From PALSA-1003 sp963741315 (GTDB taxonomy: Bacteria; Pseudomonadota; Gammaproteobacteria; Burkholderiales; Casimicrobiaceae): a stretch of 64,000 nucleotides of DNA. The stretch lies in the NCBI GenBank assembly GCA_963741315.1, contig CAVUHK010000001.1, positions 186,001-250,000 on the forward strand, given 5' to 3'. Shown piece by piece: positions 17,131 to 26,561 of the stretch (its first letter is position 1; each line of letters begins with the position of its first letter). The position numbers and the translations under genes are program-made. The notes under the pieces were generated by a model. That model ran no database searches and was not told the DNA's origin. It saw nothing but the letters and a program-made list of their open reading frames with translations.

Positions 17131-18126
17131 TTGAAGGTTGCCAGCACCGAACTGACCCTCGCGCCGGTCGACAACCGCGCGCTCGCGAATCTATGCGGCG
17201 CGCTCGACGCCAACCTGCGCCAGATCGAGGCGGCACTCGACGTGACCATTGCCCGTCGCGGCGCGGCGTTCACCGTGCGCGGAGACTTGCCGCAGCGCGA
17301 GCACGCGGCGGCGGCGCTGCAACGCTTCTACTCGCAGGCCAGGTCGCCTCTCACGGTGGATGACATTCAGCTCGGCCTGGTGGAACTGGCGACGCAGCGC
17401 GGCAACGCAGCGAGCGACTCCGACGCGCCAGAACTGCGCACCCGTCGCGCCGACCTGCATGGCCGCACACCCAACCAGAGCCAGTACCTCAAGCACATCC
17501 AGGACCACGACATCACTTTCGGCATCGGCCCGGCGGGCACCGGCAAGACCTATCTCGCGGTCGCGTGCGCGGTCGATGCGCTCGAGCGCGACCTGGTCAA
17601 GCGCCTGGTACTGGTGCGCCCCGCGGTCGAGGCAGGCGAGCGGCTGGGATTCCTGCCCGGCGACCTGGCGCAGAAGGTCGATCCGTATCTGCGCCCGCTC
17701 TACGACGCACTCTACGACCTGATGGGCTTCGACAAGACCGCCAAGCTGTTCGAGCGCAATACCATCGAGATCGCGCCGCTCGCGTACATGCGCGGGCGTA
17801 CGCTCAACCACTCCTTCATCATCCTCGACGAAGCACAGAACACCACGCCCGAGCAGATGAAGATGTTCCTCACGCGCATCGGCTTCGGCACCAAGGCGGT
17901 GATCACCGGCGACGTCACGCAAATCGACCTGGCGCGCAGCCAGAAGAGCGGGCTCATCGAGGCCCGCCGCGTGCTCAAGGACGTGCGCGGTATCGCGTTC
18001 ACCGACTTCACCAGCGCCGACGTGGTCCGCCATCCGCTGGTGCAGAAGATCATCAGCGCCTACGAGCAGCAGACGCACAGCGAGCGCATCGACGCGCCTG
18101 GCGCGCCGCCGTCGCCGGGTCGCTGA
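17131..18126 (+). CDS. phoH: PhoH-like protein (YbeZ)
   Basis: A 331-residue PhoH family ATPase of the YbeZ type, which acts with YbeY in RNA processing and ribosome quality control. Walker A GPAGTGKT is at residues 133-140 and Walker B FIILDEAQN starts at residue 229. The N-terminal ~100 residues form a small nucleic-acid-binding-like domain (RQIEAALDVTIARRGAAFTVRG). The first codon appears to be TTG at 17131; no in-frame ATG lies near the conserved N-terminus, and the ribosome site is poor. It begins the phoH-ybeY-corC-lnt module, interrupted here by a threonine-aldolase-like gene. Confidence 0.93.
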   Translation: MKVASTELTLAPVDNRALANLCGALDANLRQIEAALDVTIARRGAAFTVRGDLPQREHAAAALQRFYSQARSPLTVDDIQLGLVELATQRGNAASDSDAPELRTRRADLHGRTPNQSQYLKHIQDHDITFGIGPAGTGKTYLAVACAVDALERDLVKRLVLVRPAVEAGERLGFLPGDLAQKVDPYLRPLYDALYDLMGFDKTAKLFERNTIEIAPLAYMRGRTLNHSFIILDEAQNTTPEQMKMFLTRIGFGTKAVITGDVTQIDLARSQKSGLIEARRVLKDVRGIAFTDFTSADVVRHPLVQKIISAYEQQTHSERIDAPGAPPSPGR

Positions 18127-18129
18127 GCC

Positions 18130-19245
18130 ATGCCCGACGCTCAGGAGGCGTTGCGCCTCGGCTGCGCCATTCACGTTTCCGGCTCCGCATCGAGCGCGCC
18201 CGGACAGGACCTGATTCGAGTCGGCGAATGGTGCCGCGACGGGCAACATCCGGCAGATCGCTACGGCAGCGGCGAACTGATCGGCGCGTTCGAAGCCCGG
18301 GTGGCCGCGCTGCTCGGCAAGCCCGCCGCGGCATTCATGATCAGCGGCACGATGGCGCAATTGATCGCGCTGCGCCTGTGGTGCGAGCGCGCAGGCACGC
18401 GGCACTTCGCGATGCATCCGACGTCGCACCTCGAATTGCACGAAGAACAGGCCTATAAGCACCTGCATCAGCTGCAGGCGACGCTGCTGGGACTGCGGGA
18501 CCGGCCGACCAAGGCGGGCGATCTCGCGGACTGTCCGGAGCGCCTTGCGGCGCTGCTGCTCGAACTGCCGGCGCGCGAAATCGGCGGCCAGTTGCCCACA
18601 TGGGACGAACTCGTGCGCATCGCCGAAACCGCCCGCGCACGCGGCACCCGGCTGCACATGGACGGCGCGCGGCTGTGGGAAGCGCGCGAGGCTTACGCGC
18701 CGCGCACCTTCGCCGAGATCTGCGCACTCTTCGATTCGGTGTACGTATCGTTCTACAAGGGCATCGGGGGACTGGCCGGAGCGATGCTGCTCGGCCCGGA
18801 AGAGTTCATCGCCGATGCTCGCGTCTGGCGGCGGCGCCAGGGCGGAACGCTGGTGCAGCTGCATCCGCTGGTGGCGTCCGCGGCGATGCGCTTCGATGCG
18901 CAATTGAAGAAAATGCCGGCGTATCGGGACCGTGCACAAAGCTTCGCCGCGGCCCTGCGCGCCATCGACGGCATCGCCGTCGTGCCGGATCCGCCGCAGG
19001 TCAACATGTTTCACCTGCATTTCCCGGTGCCGCAAGCAGCGCTCACCGCGGCACGCGACGAGCTCGCGGCAGCGCACGGCGCATGGCTGCTGGGTCGCGC
19101 CGCGCCTGGCCAGGGGCCCGACGCATCGAGCACGGAAATCTACGTCGCGGATAACCTGCTCGCGCTCGCCGACGCGGACCTCGTCCCGCTGTATTCTCTG
19201 CTGCTCGAACGCGCGCGCGCCATCGCCGCCGAGACTGCATCGTGA
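18130..19245 (+). CDS. Threonine aldolase / beta-eliminating lyase family enzyme
   Basis: A 371-residue fold-type I PLP enzyme. The pyridoxal-phosphate lysine is K210 in VSFYKGIGGLAGAML, preceded by the cofactor-binding aspartate in LHMDGARLWEA. The N-terminal GSGELIGAFEARVAALLGKPAA and the HLELHEEQA segment also fit L-allo-threonine aldolases and related lyases. The likely reaction is cleavage of L-threonine or allo-threonine to glycine and acetaldehyde, but members include other beta-eliminating lyases, so specificity is open. It starts four bases after phoH, and its TGA overlaps the GTG of ybeY, so it is firmly built into the housekeeping operon. Confidence 0.83.
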   Translation: MPDAQEALRLGCAIHVSGSASSAPGQDLIRVGEWCRDGQHPADRYGSGELIGAFEARVAALLGKPAAAFMISGTMAQLIALRLWCERAGTRHFAMHPTSHLELHEEQAYKHLHQLQATLLGLRDRPTKAGDLADCPERLAALLLELPAREIGGQLPTWDELVRIAETARARGTRLHMDGARLWEAREAYAPRTFAEICALFDSVYVSFYKGIGGLAGAMLLGPEEFIADARVWRRRQGGTLVQLHPLVASAAMRFDAQLKKMPAYRDRAQSFAAALRAIDGIAVVPDPPQVNMFHLHFPVPQAALTAARDELAAAHGAWLLGRAAPGQGPDASSTEIYVADNLLALADADLVPLYSLLLERARAIAAETAS

Positions 19246-19703
19246 CCGGGACCGGGCGCACTCGACTGTCGCTCTGTGTCCAGTACGCCGTCGAGGCCGA
19301 CGGCCTGCCCACGCGACCGGCACTGCGCCGCTGGGTAGCCGCCGCGCTCGAGGGCGACGCCAGCGTCACGCTGCGCTTTGTCGGCACCGCCGAGGGGCGC
19401 GCGCTCAACCGCGCGTACCGGCGCAAGGACGACGCCACCAACGTGCTTGCGTTCGTGTACGATGATGTCAAGGGAGGCGATATCGTGCTGTGCGCGCCGG
19501 TGTTGAGACGCGAAGCGCGGGCGCAGGACAAGGCGCTCGCCGCCCACTGCGCGCATCTGGTCGTTCACGGCATGCTGCATCTGCAAGGTTACGATCACCA
19601 TCGGGCAACGGCGGCAAAGCGCATGGAAGCGCGCGAAGTCGCCGTCCTTGCCGGGCTGGGTTTTGCCAATCCCTACGCGGTCACCCGTCGCGCCCGCACG
19701 TGA
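19242..19703 (+). CDS. ybeY: Endoribonuclease YbeY (rRNA maturation factor)
   Basis: A 153-residue YbeY metalloprotein needed for 16S rRNA 3' end maturation and ribosome quality control. The zinc motif H-x3-H-x5-H is intact: H109, H113 and H119 in HGMLHLQGYDH. The earlier LRFVGTAEGRALNRAYRRKDDATNVLAF is the conserved strand-turn of the family. The start is a GTG overlapping the upstream stop (GTGA at 19242-19245), and its own stop overlaps the corC start in the same way. Confidence 0.94.
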   Translation: MTGTGRTRLSLCVQYAVEADGLPTRPALRRWVAAALEGDASVTLRFVGTAEGRALNRAYRRKDDATNVLAFVYDDVKGGDIVLCAPVLRREARAQDKALAAHCAHLVVHGMLHLQGYDHHRATAAKRMEAREVAVLAGLGFANPYAVTRRART

Positions 19704-20575
19704 GCTCCGACGCACCCGATCGCGACACGCTGAAGCCGACGCTGCTCGAGCGCCTGTCGGCATTCCTCACGCGCGAGCCCGAAGACCGCGAGGGCCTGCT
19801 CGACATCCTGCACGGCGCGTTCGAGCACAAATTGCTCGACGCGGACGCCCTGTCGATCATCGAAGGTGCGCTGCAAGTCTCCGAGATGACGGTGCGCGAC
19901 ATCATGATCCCGCGCGCCCAGATGGACGTCGTGTCGATCGACGAGGACCCGTCGCAGTTCATCCCCTTCGTGATGGAGACGCGGCACTCGCGCTTTCCGG
20001 TGATTGGCGAATCCAAGGACGACGTCGTCGGCATCCTGCTGGCCAAGGAATTGCTCAATTTCTACGCCAGGCCCGAGGGCTTCGTGCTGCGCGACACGCT
20101 GCGCCCGGCGGTGTTCGTGCCCGAGTCGAAGCGACTGAACGTGCTGCTGCGCGATTTTCGAGCCAACCGCAACCACATCGCCATCGTCGTCGATGAATAC
20201 GGCGGCGTGTCGGGGCTGGTGACGATCGAGGACGTACTCGAGCAGATCGTCGGCGACATCGAGGATGAGTACGACTTCGACGAAGCCGAAGACAACATCA
20301 TCCCCGACGCCAGCGGCGCCTACCGGGTGAAGGCGCAAACCGAGATTGCCGACTTCAACGAGACCATGGGCAGCGATTTCTCCCGCGACGAGTTCAACAC
20401 CGTCGGCGGGCTCGTTCTGCAGGCATTCGGACGGCTGCCCAAGCGCGGCGAAGCGACCGCGATCGGAAGCTTCCGCTTCAAGGTGATCCGCGCCGACAGC
20501 CGCCGCATCTATACGCTGCAGGTGGAACGCGTGGCGTCGCAAGCGAGGCCGGCAACGCCTTCGGGCGAGAGCTGA
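19700..20575 (+). CDS. corC: CorC/HlyC family CBS-domain protein (YbeX)
   Basis: A 291-residue cytosolic protein with two CBS domains (from EMTVRDIMIPRAQMDVV and from RDTLRPAVFVPESKRL) and a C-terminal CorC_HlyC domain (GAYRVKAQTEIADFNE to the end). E. coli YbeX/CorC has been linked to magnesium/cobalt efflux and, with YbeY and YbeZ, to ribosome function. The start is GTG at 19700 overlapping the ybeY stop (GTGA). The stop overlaps the lnt start (TGATG at 20573-20577). Confidence 0.92.
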   Translation: MSSDAPDRDTLKPTLLERLSAFLTREPEDREGLLDILHGAFEHKLLDADALSIIEGALQVSEMTVRDIMIPRAQMDVVSIDEDPSQFIPFVMETRHSRFPVIGESKDDVVGILLAKELLNFYARPEGFVLRDTLRPAVFVPESKRLNVLLRDFRANRNHIAIVVDEYGGVSGLVTIEDVLEQIVGDIEDEYDFDEAEDNIIPDASGAYRVKAQTEIADFNETMGSDFSRDEFNTVGGLVLQAFGRLPKRGEATAIGSFRFKVIRADSRRIYTLQVERVASQARPATPSGES

Positions 20576-22092
20576 TGTCGGCGACGCTTCCGGCGTTCGC
20601 GGCGCTGCTGCTGGGAGTTCTTACCGTCTTCGGCTTCGCGCCCTTCGGCGCGTGGGCGCTGCCGCTGCTCACGCTCGGCGGACTGTTCCTGCTCTGGCGA
20701 GCGTGCCGCACGCCACGCGCCGCCGCATGGATCGGCTTTGCCTTTGGCCTCGGCCTGTTTGGCGCCGGCGTCTCGTGGGTGTATGTCGCGCTGTCGACCT
20801 TCGGCGAGATGCCCGCGGTGCTCGCGGTCATCGGCACCGCGGGTTTTTGCGCGTACCTCGCCTTGTTCCCGGCGTTGGCCGGCTGGGCGACCGCCCGGTT
20901 CACGACAGTCGAATCGGCGCCCCGGCTGGCATTCGGCGCGACCGCCTGGGTGCTCGCCGAGTGGCTGCGTGGCTGGGTGTTGTCCGGATTCGGCTGGCTG
21001 TCGGTCGGCTACGCGACCATGGGCACGCCGCTGTCGGGCTACGCGCCGATCGGCGGCGTGTTGCTCGTCAGCCTCGCCTACGCCATCTGCGCGGCCCTGC
21101 TGGTGTACGCGATGCTGGAGATCGAAGCGCGGCGCGCGCGCGGCGCGCTGCTCGCGATCGTCGCTGCAGTGGCGCTGTGGGGCGCGGGATTTGCGCTGTC
21201 GACGCTCGAGTGGACTCGTCCCGCCGGCGAGCCGCTCGCGGTCAGCCTGGTTCAGGGCAATATCGAGCAGGAACTCAAGTTTCACCCCGAGTATCGCGAC
21301 AACACGCTGGCGATCTACGCCGACCTGACGCGGCGTGCGACGGGCAGGCTGATCGTGCTCCCCGAGAGCGCGCTGCCGATGTTTGCCGACGAGGTGTCGC
21401 CCGAGTACGTCGCGCTGTTGCGCGAAGCAGCGACGAAAAACGGCGGCGACCTGCTGGTCGGCATGTTCTTCTTCGAACCGCGCCCCAGTGCCGGCGAAGA
21501 CGACCGCTACTTCAACAGCGTCGTGAGCCTTGGCACCGCGCCATTGCAGATCTATCGCAAGCATCATCTGGTGCCCTTCGGCGAGACCATCCCCGGCAAG
21601 GCAGTCTTCGGATGGATCATTCGCAACGTGCTCTCGATTCCGCTGGCCGACCAGACGCCGGGTGCGGCCGACCAGGAGCCCTTTGCGGTGGCCGGTGAGC
21701 GGCTCGCCATGAACATCTGCTATGAGGACGCTTTCGGCGGCGAGCTCGCGCGCCGGGTGCCCGACGCCACGCTGCTGGTCAACGTCACCAATGATGCGTG
21801 GTACGGACGCTCGCTCGCCGCGGAGCAGCACGAGCAGATCGCGCAGATGCGCGCGCTCGAGGCCGGGCGTCCGATGCTGCGCGCCACCAATACCGGGATC
21901 ACTTCGATCATCGATCATCGCGGCGTCGAGCAAGCACGCCTGCCCTGGTTCACGCGAGGCATCCTCGATGGCAAGGTCACCGGACGCAGCGGCCTGACGC
22001 CGTATGTGCGTGTCGGCGACGCGCTCTCGGTGATCGTCGCGCTGGCGCTCGCCGGCGCAACCTGGCTGCGCTCGCGCGTGCGCGCGAACTGA
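20575..22092 (+). CDS. lnt: Apolipoprotein N-acyltransferase Lnt
   Basis: A 505-residue inner-membrane enzyme that adds the third acyl chain to the N-terminal cysteine of lipoproteins. About six N-terminal membrane segments (to residue ~215) precede the periplasmic nitrilase-like domain. The catalytic triad is visible: E264 in LPESALPMF, K329 in YRKHHLVPFGE and C382 in NICYEDAFGGE. A final hydrophobic helix closes the protein (ALSVIVALALAGATWL). The ATG overlaps the corC stop, so it is the last gene of this coupled series. Confidence 0.95.
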   Translation: MSATLPAFAALLLGVLTVFGFAPFGAWALPLLTLGGLFLLWRACRTPRAAAWIGFAFGLGLFGAGVSWVYVALSTFGEMPAVLAVIGTAGFCAYLALFPALAGWATARFTTVESAPRLAFGATAWVLAEWLRGWVLSGFGWLSVGYATMGTPLSGYAPIGGVLLVSLAYAICAALLVYAMLEIEARRARGALLAIVAAVALWGAGFALSTLEWTRPAGEPLAVSLVQGNIEQELKFHPEYRDNTLAIYADLTRRATGRLIVLPESALPMFADEVSPEYVALLREAATKNGGDLLVGMFFFEPRPSAGEDDRYFNSVVSLGTAPLQIYRKHHLVPFGETIPGKAVFGWIIRNVLSIPLADQTPGAADQEPFAVAGERLAMNICYEDAFGGELARRVPDATLLVNVTNDAWYGRSLAAEQHEQIAQMRALEAGRPMLRATNTGITSIIDHRGVEQARLPWFTRGILDGKVTGRSGLTPYVRVGDALSVIVALALAGATWLRSRVRAN

Positions 22093-22109
22093 AGCTCTTG
22101 CAGGCGCGT

Positions 22110-22139
22110 TTGGTCGCTGGCCCGTTCCTCCCGTAAAAT
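22110..22139 (+). promoter_or_regulatory. Promoter for glyQS
   Basis: TTGGTC at 22110-22115 and TAAAAT at 22134-22139 are spaced by 18 bases, 30 nt upstream of the glyQ ATG. This would let the synthetase genes be transcribed apart from the lnt operon. Confidence 0.45.
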
Positions 22140-22169
22140 CAACCTCTTCCCGCCCAGCTGCGCACCCCG

Positions 22170-23084
22170 ATGCTAACGTTTCAGCAGGTTGTACTCAGGC
22201 TCCAGGATTACTGGGGCGCGCAAGGCTGCGCGTTGCTGCAGCCCTACGACATGGAGGTCGGCGCGGGCACCTCGCATACCGCCACCTTCCTGCGCGCGCT
22301 CGGCCCCGAGCCGTGGAAGGCGGCGTACGTGCAGCCGTCGCGTCGACCCAAGGATGGGCGCTATGGCGAAAATCCGAATCGCATGCAGCACTACTACCAG
22401 TTTCAGGTCGTGCTCAAGCCGTCGCCGCACGACATCCTCGATCTCTACCTGGGATCGCTCGCCGCACTCGGCTTCGACCTGAAGCAGAACGACGTGCGCT
22501 TCGTCGAGGACGACTGGGAGAATCCGACGCTCGGCGCGTGGGGTCTGGGCTGGGAAGTCTGGCTCAACGGCATGGAAGTCACCCAGTTCACGTATTTTCA
22601 GCAGGTCGGCGGGCTCAACTGCGATCCCATCACCGGTGAGATCACCTACGGTCTTGAACGTCTCGCGATGTACCTCCAGGGCGTTGAGAACGTCTTCGAC
22701 CTGGTGTGGACGGTATCGAACGACAATGGCGTCGAGCGCAAGCTGACCTATCGCGACGTTTATCACCAGAACGAGGTCGAGCAGTCCACGTACAACTTCG
22801 AACAGTCCAATGTACCGAAGCTCTTCGACCAGTTCGCGCTGTTCGAAAGCGAGGCGAAGAGACTGCTCGAAGCGAAGCTGCCGCTGCCGGGCTACGAGAT
22901 GATCCTCAAGGCGGCGCACACCTTCAACTTGCTCGATGCACGGGGCGCGATTTCGGTGACCGAACGCGCGGGATACATCGGGCGGATTCGCACGCTGTCG
23001 CGGCTGGTGGCGCAGGCGTACGTCGAGGCGCGCGAGGCGCTGGGTTTCCCGATGTTGCCCGAAGCACGGCGCAGGGTCGCGTGA
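22170..23084 (+). CDS. glyQ: Glycine--tRNA ligase alpha subunit
   Basis: The 304-residue alpha chain of the bacterial alpha2-beta2 glycyl-tRNA synthetase, holding the class II catalytic core. Motifs include MLTFQQVVLRLQDYWGAQGC, QPYDMEVGAGTSHTATFLR, YVQPSRRPKDGRYGENPNR and the glycine pocket QQVGGLNCDPI. It ends with TGA overlapping the ATG of glyS (TGATG at 23082-23086), which helps keep the two subunits equal. Confidence 0.97.
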   Translation: MLTFQQVVLRLQDYWGAQGCALLQPYDMEVGAGTSHTATFLRALGPEPWKAAYVQPSRRPKDGRYGENPNRMQHYYQFQVVLKPSPHDILDLYLGSLAALGFDLKQNDVRFVEDDWENPTLGAWGLGWEVWLNGMEVTQFTYFQQVGGLNCDPITGEITYGLERLAMYLQGVENVFDLVWTVSNDNGVERKLTYRDVYHQNEVEQSTYNFEQSNVPKLFDQFALFESEAKRLLEAKLPLPGYEMILKAAHTFNLLDARGAISVTERAGYIGRIRTLSRLVAQAYVEAREALGFPMLPEARRRVA

Positions 23085-25210
23085 TGGCCGAAACCGCAAC
23101 GCTGCTGGTCGAGCTGCGTACCGAGGAACTGCCACCGAAATCGTTGAAGCGGCTGGGCGAAGCGTTCGCTGACGGCATCGCGCAAGGTCTGGCAAAGGGA
23201 AAATTCCGAGGCCGCGACAGCAAAGTCAGCGCGTACGCGACGCCACGTCGCCTGGCCGTCTCGATCGCAGACATACGCGCCGTCGCGCCCGACGACGAGA
23301 TCGTCGAGAAGTTGATGCCCGCCAAAGTCGCGCGCGACGCGTCTGGTCACGTCAGCGAAGCGCTGAAGAAGAAGCTTGCCGGTCTCGGCCGAGCGCACCT
23401 GGCGACCGATTCGCTCGACGCGAAGGACGGTCCCGACGCGGTGTACGTCGGCTCCGACGGCAAGGCCGACTACGTCTACCTGCGTCGCTTGGCGAAAGGC
23501 CAGCCGCTCGCACGCGGGCTCCAAGTGGCCCTGGACGACACAATCGCCGGCCTGCCGATCGCCAAGGTGATGAGCTACGCCGGCGCTGACGGCTATTACA
23601 ACGACCAGAAATTCGTCCGTCCCGCTCGCGGGCTGGTCGCCTTGCATGGCCATGACATCGTGCCTGTAACGGCGCTGGGGCTTGAAGCCGGGCGAACCAG
23701 CGCCGGTCATCGTTTCCTGTCCCGCGGGGCTCTGGACATCGCGAGCGCGGAGGCCTACGAACCGACGCTCGAAGCCGAAGGCAAGGTCACGCCGAGCTTC
23801 GCCAAACGGCGCGCGCAGATCGTGGGCGCGCTCGGGCATGCATCCGAACAGGCGCAGGTGATCATGCCCGACGCGCTGCTCGACGAGGTGACCGCGCTGG
23901 TCGAGCTGCCCGCGGTATACGCGGGCACGTTCGACCGGGCGTTCCTCGACGTGCCACAGGAATGCCTGATCCTGACCATGCAGCAGAACCAGAAGTATTT
24001 CGCGCTCGCCGACGCCTCCGGCAAACTCCGGCATCGCTTCCTGCTGGTCAGCAATGTCGTCACCGACGATCCCGCGGTGATCGTCCACGGCAACGAACGC
24101 GTGCTGCGCGCACGCCTCGCCGACGCCAAGTTCTTCTACGACCAGGATCGTTCGTCGCGGCTGGAGGCCCGGCTACCGCGCCTCGCCAGCGTGGTCTATC
24201 AGCAGAAGCTCGGCAGCCAGCTCGATCGCGTCGGACGGGTCCGCGCGATCGCCGCCGCTATCGCGCCTCGGACCGGTGCCGATGCGGCGCAGGTCGACCG
24301 CGCTGCGATGCTGGCCAAGGCGGACCTGGTCACCGACATGGTCGGCGAGTTTCCCGAATTGCAGGGTACGATGGGCCGCTACTACGCACTGCACGACGGC
24401 GAAGCTGCCACGGTCGCCGACGCCATCGCGCAACACTACTGGCCGCGATTCGCTGGCGACGCGCTGCCGCAAGGCCCGGTGGCAACCGCGGTCGCGCTGG
24501 CCGACAAGATCGAAACGCTGGTCGGCATGTTCGGCATCGGCAATGCGCCGACCGGCGACAAGGATCCCTTCGGCCTTCGCCGCGCCGCGCTCGGCGTGCT
24601 GCGGATACTCCTGGAAGGCAGACTGACGCTGCGGCTCGACGAACTCATCGACGCCGGGATCGCCGCCTTTTCGCCCGATCACGCATTGCAGGACGCGCGT
24701 AGCGAACTGCACACCTTCCTGCTGGAACGGCTGCGCGGTGTGTTGCGCGATCAGGATTACAGCGCCAACCAGGTCGACGCCGTCCTGTCGATGCGGCCGG
24801 TGCGCATCGACCAGGTGCCCGGGCAGATGCGCGCCGTGAAGGCGTTCGCGACCCTGCCCGAGGCGGAGTCGCTAGCAGCGGCGAACAAGCGCATCATCAA
24901 CATCCTCAGGAAGTCGGGCAGCGAAGCCGCGACGGTGGTGAACCCGGCGCTGATGGGCACCGGCGCCGAGAAGGATCTCTACAATGCGGTTCAGCTGCTG
25001 CTGCCCGTGGTGCGCGGGCACGTCGAGCGGGGCGATCATACCGACGCCCTGCGCGCACTCGCCACAGCGCGGGACCCGGTCGACCGGTTCTTCGACGACG
25101 TCATGGTCATGGCCGACGATCCGGCATTGCGCGCCAATCGGCTGGCGTTGCTGCGCGGGCTCGCCGAAGCGATGAACCAGGTCGCGGACATTTCCAAACT
25201 GGCCGCCTGA
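23084..25210 (+). CDS. glyS: Glycine--tRNA ligase beta subunit
   Basis: The 708-residue beta chain, which binds tRNA-Gly. The family start is clear: TLLVELRTEELPPKSLKRLGEAF. Further landmarks are KVSAYATPRRLAV, YNDQKFVRPARGLVALHG, NVVTDDPAVIVHGNERVLRARLADAKFFYDQD and the C-terminal anticodon-binding DALR-like region (RVDGFFDDVMVM-type, here DRFFDDVMVMADD). The start is the ATG at 23084 overlapping the glyQ stop; the frame also stays open upstream within glyQ, but that part is not protein-like. Confidence 0.97.
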   Translation: MAETATLLVELRTEELPPKSLKRLGEAFADGIAQGLAKGKFRGRDSKVSAYATPRRLAVSIADIRAVAPDDEIVEKLMPAKVARDASGHVSEALKKKLAGLGRAHLATDSLDAKDGPDAVYVGSDGKADYVYLRRLAKGQPLARGLQVALDDTIAGLPIAKVMSYAGADGYYNDQKFVRPARGLVALHGHDIVPVTALGLEAGRTSAGHRFLSRGALDIASAEAYEPTLEAEGKVTPSFAKRRAQIVGALGHASEQAQVIMPDALLDEVTALVELPAVYAGTFDRAFLDVPQECLILTMQQNQKYFALADASGKLRHRFLLVSNVVTDDPAVIVHGNERVLRARLADAKFFYDQDRSSRLEARLPRLASVVYQQKLGSQLDRVGRVRAIAAAIAPRTGADAAQVDRAAMLAKADLVTDMVGEFPELQGTMGRYYALHDGEAATVADAIAQHYWPRFAGDALPQGPVATAVALADKIETLVGMFGIGNAPTGDKDPFGLRRAALGVLRILLEGRLTLRLDELIDAGIAAFSPDHALQDARSELHTFLLERLRGVLRDQDYSANQVDAVLSMRPVRIDQVPGQMRAVKAFATLPEAESLAAANKRIINILRKSGSEAATVVNPALMGTGAEKDLYNAVQLLLPVVRGHVERGDHTDALRALATARDPVDRFFDDVMVMADDPALRANRLALLRGLAEAMNQVADISKLAA

Positions 25211-25219
25211 CGATACGCC

Positions 25220-25801
25220 ATGGTCCAGATCGCATCGGAGTCGGTTGCCCAGACACGCCACGCCAAGCTGATCATTCTCGATCGCGACGGCGTGATCAAC
25301 TACGACAGCGACCAGTTCATCAAGTCTCCCGACGAATGGCGGCCGATACCGGGCAGCCTCGAGGCGATTTCCAGGCTCAACCACGCCGGCTTCCGCGTCG
25401 TCGTCGCGACCAATCAATCGGGTCTGGGACGCGGGCTGTTCGACATGGCGACGCTGATCGCGATCCACGAAAAGATGCACAAGGCGCTGGCGCAGGTGGG
25501 CGGGCGCATCGACGCGGTGTTCTACTGCCCGCACACCGCCGATTCCGACTGCGCGTGCCGCAAGCCCAAGCCCGGCATGCTCGTGGAGATCGGCCAGCGC
25601 TTCGGGGTCGAGATGATCGGTGTACCCTGCGTCGGCGACAGCGTGCGCGACCTGCAGGCAGCCGATGCGATCGACGCGCAACCGATCCTGGTGCTCACCG
25701 GCAAGGGCGAGAAGACGCTGCGCGAAGGCGTGTTCCCGAAGAACACGGTCATCTTTCCCGACCTGGCGTTCGTGGCCACCGCTCTGCTCGCCGGCGAGTA
25801 G
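25220..25801 (+). CDS. gmhB: D-glycero-beta-D-manno-heptose-1,7-bisphosphate 7-phosphatase
   Basis: A 193-residue HAD-superfamily phosphatase in the ADP-heptose pathway for the lipopolysaccharide inner core. Catalytic aspartates D21 and D23 lie in LDRDGVIN. The GmhB-specific zinc knuckle is C103-x-H105 and C111-x-C113 (CPHTADSDCAC), followed by RKPKPGM. VGDSVRDLQAA is HAD motif IV. It follows glyS by nine bases and precedes plsC, the usual betaproteobacterial order. Confidence 0.93.
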   Translation: MVQIASESVAQTRHAKLIILDRDGVINYDSDQFIKSPDEWRPIPGSLEAISRLNHAGFRVVVATNQSGLGRGLFDMATLIAIHEKMHKALAQVGGRIDAVFYCPHTADSDCACRKPKPGMLVEIGQRFGVEMIGVPCVGDSVRDLQAADAIDAQPILVLTGKGEKTLREGVFPKNTVIFPDLAFVATALLAGE

Positions 25802-25817
25802 CGGCGCCCCAACCCGC

Positions 25818-26561
25818 ATGTCGGCGCTGCGCTCGATCCTGTTCACGCTCTACCAGCTGGTCGTGACCCCCATCTGGGCAATCATGGTCCTGCTGCTGTT
25901 CTGGCTGCCGCCCATAGCGCGCTTCAAGTTCATCATGGGCTGGTGCTGGCTCATGCTGTTCGGCTCGCGATGGATCTGCGGCATCCGCGAGCGCGTCGTG
26001 GGTCGCGAGAACATCCCGGCCTCCGAAGCGCCGCACATCATCATGTCCAAGCACTCGTCGACTTGGGAAACGCTCGCCCTGAACTTCCTGTTTCCGCCGC
26101 TCGCCTTCGTCGCCAAGAAGGAGCTGCTGTCGATACCCTTTTTCGGCTGGGCGTTCGCGCTCGCCTCGCCGATCACCATCGATCGCAAGTCCGGGCAGGG
26201 CGCGATGGCGCAGATCATCACCCAGGGTCGCGAGCGGGTGACGCACGGTTTCTGGATCGTCGTCTATCCCGAAGGAACCCGCATCCGCGCCGGAACACGT
26301 GCACACTACAGGACCGGTGGCGCACGTCTGGCGATAGCTTTGGGCTTGCCAATCGTCCCGGTGGCGCATAATGCGGGCTACTTGTGGCCCAAGGGTTCCC
26401 TGGGCAAGCGCCCCGGGACGGTTACCGTGTCGATCGGTGCGCCGATTCGTACCGACGGCAAAGACATGCAGCAGCTGATGAACGAGGTCGAATCCTGGAT
26501 CGAGAACGAAGTCGCTCGGCTGGGCAATCCGCTGCAACCCGGCGCAACTCCGGCCGGCTGA
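25818..26561 (+). CDS. plsC: 1-acyl-sn-glycerol-3-phosphate acyltransferase (PlsC type)
   Basis: A 247-residue membrane-bound acyltransferase making phosphatidic acid. One N-terminal membrane helix (residues ~9-32) precedes the catalytic domain. The active-site motif is H79-x4-E84 (HSSTWE), with glutamate in place of the common aspartate, a form typical of this proteobacterial subgroup. The phosphate-binding motif YPEGTR is at 150-155. The ATG at 25818 is chosen as the first start giving the membrane helix; the open frame upstream runs antiparallel to nothing conserved within gmhB. The next gene overlaps or touches its stop. Confidence 0.9.
   Translation: MSALRSILFTLYQLVVTPIWAIMVLLLFWLPPIARFKFIMGWCWLMLFGSRWICGIRERVVGRENIPASEAPHIIMSKHSSTWETLALNFLFPPLAFVAKKELLSIPFFGWAFALASPITIDRKSGQGAMAQIITQGRERVTHGFWIVVYPEGTRIRAGTRAHYRTGGARLAIALGLPIVPVAHNAGYLWPKGSLGKRPGTVTVSIGAPIRTDGKDMQQLMNEVESWIENEVARLGNPLQPGATPAG

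Noticed and set aside
17191..19323. A 710-codon open frame on the minus strand
   Set aside because: It lies antisense to phoH, the threonine-aldolase-like gene and ybeY, which are all well supported; the translation has no recognisable domain and arises from high GC third-position bias.
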